Assembly: GCA_949130485.1 (NCBI GenBank)
Contig: OX422195.1
Coordinates: 1,907,566 to 1,971,565 of the forward strand
DNA from: Agelas oroides
Taxonomy: Eukaryota; Porifera; Demospongiae; Agelasida; Agelasidae
Direction of reading: 5' to 3'
Length of the DNA: 64,000 nt
This document shows positions 1 to 10,548 of the stretch, piece by piece (position 1 is the stretch's first letter; each line of letters starts with the position of its first letter). The notes under the pieces were generated by a model, which ran no database searches, was not told where the DNA came from, and was given only the letters and a program-made list of their open reading frames with translations. Position numbers and translations under genes: made by a program.

Positions 1-3000
1 CTATGAGACAATAGGAGACATCATGTGACTTTATCAGACAGAATGAGACATTATGGATTCAATGGGACTGTATGAGACACCATGAGACACTGAGACAATA
101 GGAGACATCATGAGACAGTATGAGACACTATGAGCCAATAAGAGATATCATGAGCAGGAGACAGCATGAGACACTATGAGACATTGTTGATGCTATGGGA
201 CAGTATGAGACACCATGAGATATTATGGGACATCATGAGACATCATGACACACTATGAGACATTATGGATGCAATGGGACTATATGAGACAGCATGAGAA
301 ACTGCGACAATAGGAGACCACATGAGACATTATGAGACATTATGAGACAGCATGAGACACTATGAGACAATAAGAGACATCATGAGACATTATGAGACAG
401 CATGAGACATTACGGGACATTATGGATGCAATGGGACTGTATGATACAGCATGAGACACTGACACAATAGGAGACATTGTGAGGCAGTATGAGACACTAT
501 GAGGCACTATGAGACACCACGAGATACTATGGGAGATCATGAGACAGCATGACACACTATGAGACATGGATGCAATGGGACTGTATGAGACAGCATGAGA
601 CATGAGACACTATGAGACAATAGGAGACATCATGAGATATTATGAGGCAGCATGAGACACTACGAGACATTATAGATCCAATGGGACTGTATGAGACAGC
701 ATGAGACACTGACACAATAGGAGACATTGTGAGGCAGTATGAGACACTATGTGGCACTATGAGACACCATGAGATATTATGAGACATCATGGGATATTAT
801 GAGACAGCATGAGACATTAGAGACACTATGAGACAATAGGAGACATCATGAGATATTATGAGACAGCATGAGACACTACAAGACATTATAGATCCAATGT
901 GACTGTATGAGACAGCATGAGACACTGACACAATAGGAGACATCGTGAGGCAGTATGAGACACTATGAGGCACTATGAGACACCATGAGATACTATGGGA
1001 CATCATGAGACAACATGACACACTATGAGACATTATGGATGCAATGGGACTGTATGAGACAGCATGAGACATGAGACACTATGAGACAATAGGAGACATC
1101 ATGAGACCTTATGAGAGAGCATGAGATACAACGAGACACTATGACATGCAATGGGACTTTATCAGACAGTATGAGAAACTATGAGACAATAGGAGACATC
1201 ATGTGACTTTATCAGACAGAATGAGACATTATGGATTCAATGGGACTGTATGAGATACTGAGACAATAAGAGATATCATGAGACAGTATGAGACACTATG
1301 AGCCAATAAAATACAGGAGACAGTATGAGACACCATGAGATATTATGGGACATCATGAGACATCATGACACACGAGACATTATGGATACAATGGGACTAT
1401 ATGAGACAGCATGAGAAACTGCGACAATAGGAGACCACATGAGACATTATGAGATGTTATGAGACAGTATGAGACACTATGAGACAATAAGAGACATCAT
1501 GAGATATTATGAGACAGCATGAGACACTACAAGACATTATAGATCCAATGTGACTGTATGAGATAGCATGAGACACTGACACAATAGGAGACATCGTGAG
1601 GCAGTATGAGACACTATGAGGCACTATGAGACACCACGAGATACTATGGGACATCATGAGACAACATGACACACTATGAGACATTATGAATGCAATGGGA
1701 CTGTATGAGACAGCATGAGACATGAGACACTATGAGACAATAGGAGACACCATGAGATATTATGAGACATCATGGGATATTATGAGACAGCATGAGACAT
1801 TAGAGACAATAGGAGACATCATGAGATATTATGAGACAGCATGAGACACTACAAGACATTATAGATCCAATGTGACTGTATGAGACAGCATGAGACACTG
1901 ACACAATAGGAGACATCGTGAGGCAGTATGAGACACTATGAGGCACTATGAGACACCATGAGATACTATGGGACATCATGAGACAACATGACACACTATG
2001 AGACATTATGGATGCAATGGGACTGTATGAGACAACATGAGACATGAGACACTATGAGACAATAGGAGACATCATGAGACCTTATGAGAGAGCATGAGAT
2101 ACAACGAGACACTATGAGATGCAATGGGACTTTATCAGACAGTATGAGAAACTATGAGACAATAGGAGACATCATGTGACTTTATCAGACAGAATGAGAC
2201 ATTATGGATTCAATGGGACTGTATGAGACACCATGAGACACTGAGACAATAGGAGACATCATGAGACAGTATGAGACACTATGAGCCAATAAGAGATATC
2301 ATGAGCAGGAGACAGCATGAGACACTATGAGACATTGTTGATGCTATGGGACAGTATGAGACACCATGAGATATTATGGGACATCATGAGACAACATGAC
2401 ACACTACGAGACATTATGAATGCAATGGGACTGTATGAGACAGCATGAGACATGAGACACTATGAGACAATAGGAGACATCATGAGATATTATGAGGCAG
2501 CATGAGACACTACGAGACATTATAGATCCAATGGGACTGTATGAGACAGCATGAGACACTGACACAATAGGAGACATTGTGAGGCAGTATGAGACACTAT
2601 GAGGCACTATGAGACACCATGAGATAGTATGGGACATCATGAGACATCATGAGACAGCATGATACACTACGAGACATTATGGATGCAATGGGACTATATG
2701 AGACAGCATGAGAAACTGCGACAATAGGAGACCACATGAGACATTATGAGACAGTATGAGACACTATGAGACAATAAGAGACATCATGAGACAGCATGAG
2801 ACATTACGAGACATGGAAGCGATGGGACTGTATGATACAGCATGAGATACTGACACAATAGAAGACATTGTGAGGCAGTATGAGACACTATGAGGCACTA
2901 TGAGACACCATGAGATATTATGGGAGATCATGAGTCAGCATGACACACTACGAGACATTATGGATGAAATGGGACTGTATGAGACAGCATGAGACATGAG

Positions 3001-3029
3001 ACACTATGAGACAATAGGAGACATCATGC
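1..3029 (-). repeat. 10-bp-unit satellite, left block (ATGAGACA orientation)
   Basis: The stretch is built almost wholly of 10-bp words of the form ATGAGACANN (TGTCTCATNN on the minus strand). They are arranged in a longer unit that contains a GGATGCAATGGGACTGTATG segment every 100-200 bp. The same longer unit, reverse-complemented, makes up the 42-64 kb region, so this block is the same family in inverted orientation. Larger blocks repeat: around 800-1200 resembles 1800-2200, and the sequence near the start recurs near 2160-2340. Open frames of 60-90 codons on the minus strand, rich in Ser, Cys and His, follow from the repeat and are not genes. The block is cut by the window edge. Confidence 0.95.
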
Positions 3030-4856
3030 CTGGTAGTGCTGGTCTATTAGTGTTTCAAACAGATTCGAAACTTTCGAAACACATCGAATTCATCTGAAAC
3101 TACTTTGTTGTGCTGGTCTACTAGTGTTTCCAACAGATTCGAAACTTTCGAAACACATCGAATTCATGTGAAACTACCTTATAGTGGTGGTCTACTAGTG
3201 TTTCAAACAGATTCGAAACTTTGGAAACACATTGAATTTATGTGAAACTGCCTTATAGTGCTGGTCTACTAGTGGGTCGAAAAGATTCGAAACTTTTGAA
3301 ACACATCGAATTGATGTGAAACTACCTTCTAGTGCTGGTTTACTGGTGGTTCTAAAAGAATCGAAACTTTCGAAACTCTTCGAATTCATCTGAAACTACT
3401 CAACAGTGCTGGACTACTAGTTTTTCAAACCTTTCGAAACACATCGAATTCATCTGAAACTACCATGTACTGCTGGTCTACTAGTGTTTCAAACAGATTC
3501 GAGACTTTCAAAACACATCAAATTCATGTGAAACCATCTTGTAGTGTTGGTCTACTGGTAGTTTGAAGAGATTCGAAACTTTCGAAACACATCGAATTCA
3601 TCTGAAACTACCTTGTAGTGCTGGTCTACTAGTCCTTCGAAGGGATTCGAAACTTTCGAAACACATCAAATTCATCTGAAACTACCTTGTAGTGCTGGTC
3701 TACTAGTGTTTTGAACAGATTCGAAACTTTTAAAACACATCCAATTCATCTGAAACTACCTTGTAGTGCTGGTCTACTAGTGTTTCCAACAGATTCGAAA
3801 CTTTCGAAACACTTTGAATTAATGTGAATCTACTTTGTAGTGGTGGTCTACTACTCCTTCGAAAGGATTCGAAACTTTTGAAACACATCAAATTCATGTG
3901 AAACTACCTTTTAGTGGTGGTCTACTTGTGTTTTGAACAGATTCGAAACTTTCGAAACACGTTGAATTCATCTGAAAATACCTTATAGTGCTGGTCTACT
4001 AGTGGTTCGAAAAAATTTAAGAAACACATCGAATTCTTCTGAAACTACCTAACAGTGCTGGTCTACTAGTGGTTCAAACAGATTTGAAACTTTCGAAACC
4101 CATCAATTTCATCTGAAACCACCTAACAGTGCTGGTCTACTAGTGGTTTGAACAGAAACGAAACTTTCGAAACACATCGAATTCATGTGAAACCACCTTA
4201 TAGTGCTGGTCTACTAGTGGTTCGAAAATATTCGAAACTTTCGAAATATATCGAATTCATCTGAAACTAACAGTGCTGATCTACTAGTGGTTCGAACAGA
4301 TTCGAAACTATCGAAACACATCAAATTCATGTGAAACTACCTTATAGTGCTGGTCTACAAGTGCTTCTAACAGATTCGAAACTTTCGAAACACATCGAAT
4401 TGATGTGAAACTGCCTTATAGTGCTGGTCTACTAGTGGGTCGAAAAGATTCAAAAGTTTTGAAACACATCGACTTCATCTGAAACTACTTTATAGTGCTG
4501 GTTAACATGTGTTTCAAACAGATTCGAAACTTTAGAAATACATCGAATTCATCTGAAACTAACTAATAGTGCTGGTCTACTAGTGGTTCGAACAGATTCG
4601 AAACTCTCGAAACACATCGAATTCATCTGAAACTACCCAACAGTGCTGGTCTCCTAGTGGTTCGAGATCCGACACTTTCGAAACACATTGTGAAACTACC
4701 TTATAGTGTTTGTCTACATGTGGTTCGAATAGATTCGAAACTTTCGAAACACATCGAATTTATGTGAAACTACCTTATAGTGGTGGTCTACTAGTGGTTC
4801 GAAAAGATTCGAACCTTTCGAAACACATCAAATTCATATGAAACTACCTTATGGTC
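3030..4856 (+). repeat. 74-bp satellite, left block
   Basis: About 24 tandem copies of a 74-bp unit containing CTGGTCTACTAGTG, ATTCGAAACTTTCGAAAC, ACATCGAATTCATCTGAAAC and TACCTTGTAGTG. Unit starts at 3039 and 3113 fix the period. The unit is rich in the TTCGAA palindrome. Copies differ by scattered substitutions and small indels. The block abuts the 10-bp satellite on its left and a duplicated single-copy segment on its right. A second block in the same orientation lies at 41071-42060. Confidence 0.95.
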
Positions 4857-5760
4857 ACAAACATGATAGCTACCATGACATGTACTGGTCTCCCCTTGTT
4901 CCCAGGCCCCCACATGCATAAGAGCTTGGGAACAAGGCTAGTCGGTAAACAGACTTCCTTATACTACAATACCCATACATAGAGAAAGAGCAGAACACTG
5001 GTCTTATATCCATGTTGAAGAGCAGAACACTGGTCTGATATCCACGTTGACTGATTCATGCACACAAGTTTGCCATGACATACCACGATATAAATCAGTA
5101 TGATACACTACCTATCGCTATCCACTGGTTTCATTTCCTTCAGATGAGTTTGTAGTTGCTTCAATGATTCCTTCATTATACAGTTTTTCTCTAGCACCCT
5201 CGGGAAGTTTAGAACTGATGTCCTGTGTTAGATGGGCAACCACAGAGCTGTCAGAGTTGTCATGCTTTCGCACAAAACCCAAGTAAATGAGAACTGTAAA
5301 CAGTGTCAGTCCAAGTGGTATGGCATACCGCTGTTTGCGTACTACCGTGGGTTCCACGCTGTATGCATCATCAACTTTAAATTTCCTTGCTTTGCTCTTG
5401 AGAAATGGGAGTGGGCCACTCTTGCCTGTGCTGTAGGACTGGTACAGTACACTGTTGTCGTAGCTCAAGGTATAACATTTCACTTGCATTTGGACCTGTC
5501 TGTTGGTGTTACAGCTAGAAATTGGCAATCTTTGCAAAATCATCCTGATACAAGTGGACTGCAGAAACCTGCAGCAGAAGTGATTCATCGTTTGACGGCA
5601 CCGGATGGAACAGACTGAGTGGATGGCTATGCTAGCAGCTAGATCTAGACCGTAAGATGACTACTGACAGCTCCTGCTGCATTGCCTATACATTAGCAAC
5701 ACTTGAACTTCAGCACTTACAGTCTGACTGATCACAGACATAGACTATAAACAGGGCCCG
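4857..5760. repeat. Segmental duplication, copy 1 (carries the UQCC4-like gene)
   Basis: This segment begins with GTCACAAACATGATAGCTAC and matches 34741-35640 along most of its length with substitutions and small indels. A third, short copy of its left end is at 40962-41070. It includes a degenerate hairpin (TTGTTCCCAGGC ... CTTGGGAACAAGGC, about 4897-4942) of the type seen at 25427-25467. Outside the gene at 5118-5588 I see only flanking sequence: 4857-5117 is the 3' side of the gene and 5589-5760 its 5' side. Confidence 0.85.
5118..5588 (-). CDS. Small single-pass mitochondrial membrane protein, probably UQCC4/CCSMST1-like
   Basis: A 156-residue intronless frame from ATG at 5586-5588 to TAG at 5118-5120. 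The N-terminus (about residues 1-40) is rich in Arg, Ser and Cys and poor in acidic residues, as expected for a mitochondrial import signal. Then come PLPFLKSKARKFKV (about 58-71), a basic stretch VRKQR, one membrane segment YAIPLGLTLFTVLIYLGFV (about 87-105), and an acidic soluble tail ending in Asn/Ser/Glu. As I recall it, the order P-x-x-F-x-x-SKA, then a basic patch, one helix and R-x-x-x-x-x-D fits the vertebrate UQCC4 (CCSMST1) family, which helps cytochrome b and complex III assembly. This is recall, not alignment. A decayed duplicate at 35068-35487 preserves the central part best, which supports coding function there. Alternative: another small mitochondrial inner-membrane assembly factor. 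Confidence 0.6.
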   Translation of the reverse strand: MNHFCCRFLQSTCIRMILQRLPISSCNTNRQVQMQVKCYTLSYDNSVLYQSYSTGKSGPLPFLKSKARKFKVDDAYSVEPTVVRKQRYAIPLGLTLFTVLIYLGFVRKHDNSDSSVVAHLTQDISSKLPEGAREKLYNEGIIEATTNSSEGNETSG

Positions 5761-5843
5761 ATGCACATATGCTCTAATTAGTGCACACCCAGGAGCTGAA
5801 GAGGTTGTAGTCTCGTGACCAGCCGGAAAAACCTACGTAGGTT

Positions 5844-5902
5844 TGGGTACGAGACTAGGTATACCCTAGTCTCGTACCCAGACCCTCGAAAGGAGGGTCT
5901 GG
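5844..5902. repeat. Double-hairpin element (TAGTCTCG family)
   Basis: A perfect 16-bp inverted repeat (5844-5859 with 5865-5880, arm TGGGTACGAGACTAGG) is followed by a second perfect 10-bp stem (5878-5887 with 5893-5902, arm CCAGACCCTC). The sequence word TAGTCTCG..CCAGACC recurs in hairpins at 13330-13392, 20304-20356 and 23439-23491, so this is one copy of a dispersed short foldback element. The flank to its left, about 5758-5800, recurs inverted at about 35845-35882. Confidence 0.8.
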
Positions 5903-6127
5903 CGAATATGATACAGTGTATGATTTGTGGATGCCAATTGAGTGTGTTGTATGTTGTGAACCATACGTGAGTGCCATGCAGGCTGTTTGATCCCAAATCC
6001 TTCCCAGAAGATTCACAAGTCACATGCATCCTTGCACAGCCGATTTATAACTGCAATTTTTTCACAAAGATGTATACACTACTTGTAAGTTTGGTTAGAA
6101 ATGCCCTGTTATGTTCACAATCATATT
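5903..6127. other. Unannotated spacer
   Basis: No gene, RNA or repeat can be supported here. It lies between the hairpin element and the 49-bp minisatellite. Confidence 0.6.
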
Positions 6128-6735
6128 TCTTGCCCAGAACATTCACAAATTTTCACAAAGTTCATTTCCCCATGTGTCTTGCCCAGAACATTCACAAATG
6201 TTCACAAAGTTTATTTCCACATGTCTCTTGCCCAGAACATTCACAAATGTTCACAAAGTTTATTTCCACATGTCTCTTGCCTAGAACATTCACAAATGTT
6301 CACAAAGTTTATTTCCACATGTCTCTTGCCCAGAACATTCACAAATGTTCACAAAGTTTATTTCCACATGTCTCTTGCCCAGAACATTCACAAATGTTCA
6401 CAAAGTGTATTTCCACATGTCTCTTGCCTAGAACATTCACAAACATTCACAAAGTTTATTTCCACATGTCTCTTGCCCAGAACATTCACAAATGTTCACA
6501 AACTTTATTTCCACATGTATCTTGCCCAGAACATTCACAAATGTTCACAAAGTGTATTTCCACATGTTTCTTGTCCAGAACATTCACAAATGTTCACAAA
6601 GTTTATTTCCACATGTATCTTGCCCAGAACATTCACAAATGTTCACAAAGTGTATTTCCACATGTTTCTTGTCCAGAACATTCACAAATGTTCACAAAGT
6701 TTATTTCCACATGTTTCTTGCCCAGAACATTCAAA
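6128..6735 (+). repeat. 49-bp minisatellite
   Basis: Thirteen unit starts 49 bp apart (the GCCCAGAACATTC word at 6132, 6181, 6230 and so on to 6720; the last unit is partial). Unit words are CTTGCCCAGAACATTCACAA, ATGTTCACAAAG and TTTATTTCCACATGT. Copies are almost identical, so the array is young or homogenised. Since 49 is not a multiple of three, each frame cycles through all three phases. None of the phases has a stop on the plus strand, so frames of 216-265 codons run through the array. I do not regard them as genes. Confidence 0.95.
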
Positions 6736-7080
6736 AGGGGAGCAACGCTAGTGGAGCATTGTGAATAAAAGGGGAGCAATGCTAGTGGAGCATTGCATAC
6801 AGAAAGGGGGAGCAATGCCTGGGCAGCATTGTTTGCAGAAATGCAGAGCAATGCTAGTAGAGCATTGCTAACAAAAGGGACCAATGCTAAGGGCGCATTG
6901 CTAACAGAAAAGGGAGTAATTCCTATTGGAGCATGGCTAATGGAAAAGGGGAGCAATGCTATTGGGATCCTTACTAAGGGAAATGGAAGCAGTGCGAGCG
7001 GAGCATTGGTTAACGGAAGTACAATGCAAAGAGTCCGGTGGCTGTCAGGGACTCAATGCCATGGGGCATTGGTAACTATA
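6736..7080 (+). repeat. Degenerate ~35-bp repeat (GGGAGCAATGCTAG type)
   Basis: About nine to ten diverged units, each with AGCAATGCTAG, then AGCATTG, and an A-rich link (AACAGAAAAGGG). The two halves of a unit (AGCAATGCT and AGCATTGCT) are near inverted copies, so each unit can form a short hairpin. The array fades into the start of the retrotransposon at about 7080-7200. Units near 7000-7080 are the most diverged. Confidence 0.75.
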
Positions 7081-7200
7081 TGGTTACATTGTGTTCCTCC
7101 ACAGACATCCTGTTGGGAACCATACCACCAGCAAGTGAAATTCCTCCCCTGCCTCCCATTACTACTCTCCCCAGTGGGACCTTATATACCATTAGCAACA

Positions 7201-7993
7201 ATGAGCAATACAACCAACAGCACAGCAACCTCTCTAAAGAGCCTCCTTCTTCCGCATTTAGAAGCTTTCAAAGAAAGGAACATATTCATTGGGGATGGCT
7301 TGCCATCAATTCCCCCAAAACTGTATCGGAGGATGCTCAATTGGAGCTACATCGATATGGCAGAGCTACAACCTTTGGGGTCTATAAAGTGTCAGAACCC
7401 AGAGCCAGATCCAGCCCATTATGTCATTTTGCCAGGCCTGGAGCTAGCAAAGGCAAATAAAAAGGTGGTGCTAGATATCCATACGTGGATTCACTGTTTT
7501 GCGATTTACCTAACAGTCATGGCTACTAAGCAGCCAACCGTACTGCCATAACTGGTGGCATACATGTTGTTCATCATCTGAATACAAAGGGAATACGATG
7601 AACCAGTTTGGCGATTCTACGACGAGGCCTTCCGGGATAAAGCTGCTGCCACGGGTGATAAGAAGTGGTCAATGTCAGATCAGGACCTATGCAATCGCCT
7701 GCTTACAGGAAGGGCACATGCTTTGCAGATGTGCACAAACTGCAACCACATTGGCCATGAGACAAATGCGTGCCCAGTATCAGCCAGTACAGCAGGAAAG
7801 CAATTTGATCGGGCCAGGTCCCCTGAAAGGGAAAAAGTAGCACTTCCACTAGCCAAGTGTAGAGCTCCTAGTAGTGCCCAGGCATTTGTTGGGAATTCAA
7901 CTATGAAGGAAGTTGCAGCAATGAGGTTTGCAAGTTTTGCCATGTCTGCCAGATATGCCAGGGGCGCCACCCAGGAATTCACTGCACTAAGTA
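7201..7993 (+). pseudogene. DIRS-like gag, broken
   Basis: The N-terminal part has IPPKLYRRMLNW and MAELQPL, then VVLDIHTWIHCFAIY (about 7310-7515). The frame then shifts near 7548, and the downstream frame meets TGA near 7578-7580 before REYDEPVWRFYDEAFRDKAA (about 7588-7650). A CCHC knuckle, C-x2-C-x4-H-x4-C, spells CTNCNHIGHETNAC at about 7732-7773. In another frame from 7884 comes a second cluster with CWEFNYEGSC, CKFCHVC and CQGRHPGIHC. Both clusters are typical of gag proteins of DIRS-order elements as I know them. Two frames plus one in-frame stop show it cannot make a full protein. Role: nucleic-acid-binding structural protein of the element. Confidence 0.75.
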
Positions 7994-8013
7994 TGGCAAC
8001 ACGAGGGTACTGA

Positions 8014-8979
8014 GTGGGAAACGGAGGCCTGGAGAGAAGGCAATGGGATATAAAGAGTTCATGACCCAGAAGTGATCACTGGTGATCAGTCTAAGAAACA
8101 AACTTAAGAAGCAGACATTAAGAACTTGTAATAGTTACTCCAAACATACCCCTGCACATTGTGAAGTGGCTCGGTTGTTAGTGTATTAGTAGTCTGTATC
8201 TACAGTCAATACCTTTGATGATTGTCAGGGGTGCACAAAGTCATGGACAAAATCTCTTGTGGGAGGCATGGGTGGGGGTGGGATGGCATGGATGGGGATG
8301 CTGCTGAGTGGACTGTGAAGTAGCTGTCCTCCACTCAGAGGGCTGAGTGTGATCATAACATGGTGCCGGCGGTGAATGTCACAGTCCACTCAGTGTGGCT
8401 CATGTTTACTGTATTAGACTCCATTCATGTCAGACTTTCCTTCATGCCCCCCACATACCTCCCACATCCTACACTACCTCACCAGTCATCCCGCAAGAGT
8501 TCCCACATCCTACACTACCTCACCAGTCGTCCTGCAAGAGTCCCCACATCCTACACTACCTCACCAGCTGTCCTGCAAGAGCTACCAGGCTGTGATGGGA
8601 GACTCCACATTATGCTTCCCCGAAGTCCGTACGCACACACAGAAGACTGTGTATTGTATGTCCATGCTAGGAAATGCTAGTTTGTTCACGTCCAAAGTCC
8701 ATGAGCGTGCACAGAGGATGGTTTAATGTATGTCCATGCTAGGAAATGCCAGTTTGTGCATGATAGATGTCTGTGTGGGTGCTACACACACAATTCTAGG
8801 TACACACATATATATATATATGTATGTACACATATCTAGCACGAGGTCATGCAACAATGACAAGTGTCTGTATAGGAGGAGAGGGACATGAGGTGGTGAA
8901 CGTAGAAGAAATTCAGGGGTTACCCATTTACTCCAGGAATAGAAGAGAGAAGTCCTGATACACAGCAGACCTGTTAAGG
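8014..8979 (+). other. Non-coding stretch inside the retrotransposon, with minisatellites
   Basis: No retrotransposon domain is visible here. It holds three copies of a 41-bp repeat (word CCCACATCCTACACTACCTC at 8461, 8502 and 8543), two copies of a roughly 70-bp unit sharing TGTATGTCCATGCTAGGAAA (about 8657 and 8728), and a short TA/TG microsatellite near 8809-8835. It may be inserted DNA, or a 5' untranslated part of the RT frame. Confidence 0.7.
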
Positions 8980-9926
8980 ATGGCCCAGTGCATTCCAGTG
9001 TCAGCTGGGCAGGTCATGGGTAATCTGGGAAAGATCAAGACTCCATTAGTGGCAAGTGCATGGGCAAAAGCCCTAGAACAGCATCCAGACAGGGATTTTG
9101 TTGAGTTTGTGATGAATGGAATTGTACAAGGTTTCCGGATTGGCTTTGATTACCACACCCACAAATGCCAGCCGGCCAAACAAAACATAATATCTGCAAA
9201 GAAGAACCCATTGATTGTGGCAGAGTACCTAGGGAGGCAGGACGGGTGGTGGGCCCACTCCCCAAGGAAAGTTTGTCTCGTGCACAGATTAGCCCCTTTG
9301 GTGTTATTCCTAAACCCCACCAGCCAGGGAAATGGCATCTTATATTAATCTATCGTCACCAGAGGGGGCTAGCATTAATGAATATGGTATCTGCAAAGGC
9401 CTCTGCTCTCTGTGTTACTTGTCAATTGACGACATTGCCTCAAGAATCTTGTCATTGGGTAAGGGAGCCCTACTGGCAAAGATGGATATTCAATCAGCAG
9501 GATGGTACCTGTCCTCCCTGACGATTGCCATCTCCTAGGGATGCAATGGGAAGGTCAATTATTTATTGATACAGTGCTACCATTTGGGGTCTGTTCAGCT
9601 CCAAAATCTTCAACGCGGTAGCGGACGCGTTGGAATGGATTGCCCACTCAAGAGGAGCGGGACATATTGCACATTACCTTGATGATTTTGTAATGGTTGG
9701 GGCACCAGCGACAAATGAGTGCAAGAGGAGTCTGGATATCTTAATGTCAGCATGTAGAGAACTGGGAGTGCCAATAGCCACCCACAAGTGTGAAGGCCCA
9801 TCAGCATGCCTAATGTTCCTTGGTATCGAAGTAGACACCCAGAATTTAGAGCTGAGGCTCCCGGAGGAAAAACTTGATCACCTTAAAAAAGCTTCTAGTG
9901 GAGTGGCTCCCTCACAAAAGCTGTAA
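8980..9926 (+). pseudogene. DIRS-like reverse transcriptase, frameshifted
   Basis: Starts with the pre-RT motif TPLVASAWAKALEQHPD and FVEFVMNGIVQGFRIGFDY (about 9038-9160). Finger motif SPFGVIPKPHQPGKWHLI lies in a second frame (about 9290-9345). NLSSPEGASINEYGI and the motif A core LLAKMDIQSA (about 9470-9500) lie in a third. Motif B is VLPFGVCSAPKIFNAVADAL (about 9572-9635). Motif C is HYLDDFVMVG, with the catalytic Asp pair at 9681-9686. Motif D/E FLGIEVDTQNLELRL follows near 9820. The catalytic Asp residues are kept, but at least three frameshifts break the enzyme. A stop after SSGVAPSQKL (about 9924) marks another frame break before RNase H. Confidence 0.85.
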
Positions 9927-10548
9927 ACGCTGGGATGTGGAGTCACTGATTGGCCACTTGAGTCAGGCTTGTAAAGTGGTACGGCCAGGGAGAAGATTTC
10001 TCAGGGGCATGATTCAGTTATTATCAGTTGCACACAAACAGCACCACCACATCCGCCTGAACCAGTCATTCAGAGCCGACCTGGAATGGTGGCACAAATT
10101 TCTCGGTTCATATGCTATATGCTATATTATATGAGTGTCTATGCTAGTTCAGGTGCAATCCCAGCATCCTGATATCAAGGTTTGGAGTGATGTGTCAGGC
10201 TCATGCATGGGGTTGCACTGCTGTCTGGAACGGCAAATGGTTCCAAATTAGCTGGAAAGATCACCTAGAGTTCATGGATACTTCAATTGTTGCCAAAGAA
10301 ATGCTGCCAATTGCAGTAGCAGCGGCCATCTGGGGCAAGGAATGGAGGGGTTGTACCGTAGAATTTAACTGCGACAATGAAGCCGTGGTTGATACGCTCA
10401 TGGCTGGTTCCTGTAAAGAAAAGAACATGGCGCATATGCTGTGATATTTATTCTTCATTGAAGCCAAATTCAATTTTAGCATTGTAGCATCTCATGTACC
10501 TAGTGTCCTCAATGTACAACCAGATACTTTGTCCAGGAACCAACCACA
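9890..10548 (+). pseudogene. RT connection and RNase H of the DIRS-like element, broken
   Basis: After RT, WDVESLIGHLSQACKVV (about 9930-9985) and SFRADLEWWHKFL (about 10068-10107) match the RT-RNase H connection. RNase H begins with VWSDVSGS (about 10172-10195), where Asp is the first catalytic acid. It continues with VAKEMLPIAVAAAIWGKEW (about 10291-10347) and FNCDNEAVVDTL (about 10363-10398), with the CDN Asp. After a stop near 10441, the frame resumes with FFIEAKFNFSIVASHVPSVL and DTLSRNQP, the usual end of this domain. Frame breaks separate these blocks. Confidence 0.75.

Noticed and set aside
340..2640. Minus-strand frames of 77-91 codons rich in Ser, Cys and His
   Set aside because: They follow from the 10-bp satellite words and recur in every block with the same peptide pattern; no domain, start context or codon bias.
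3030..4856. Heat-shock element reading of the TTCGAA words in the 74-bp satellite
   Set aside because: Spacing of GAA and TTC does not follow the nGAAnnTTCnnGAAn rule; the palindrome is simply part of the unit.
5232..5618. 128-codon plus-strand frame over the UQCC4-like gene
   Set aside because: Antisense shadow of the minus-strand gene, which has the leader, membrane helix and conserved duplicate.
5971..6768. 265- and 216-codon frames over the 49-bp repeat
   Set aside because: Open in every phase because of the repeat; peptide is the same 49-residue cycle with no family resemblance.
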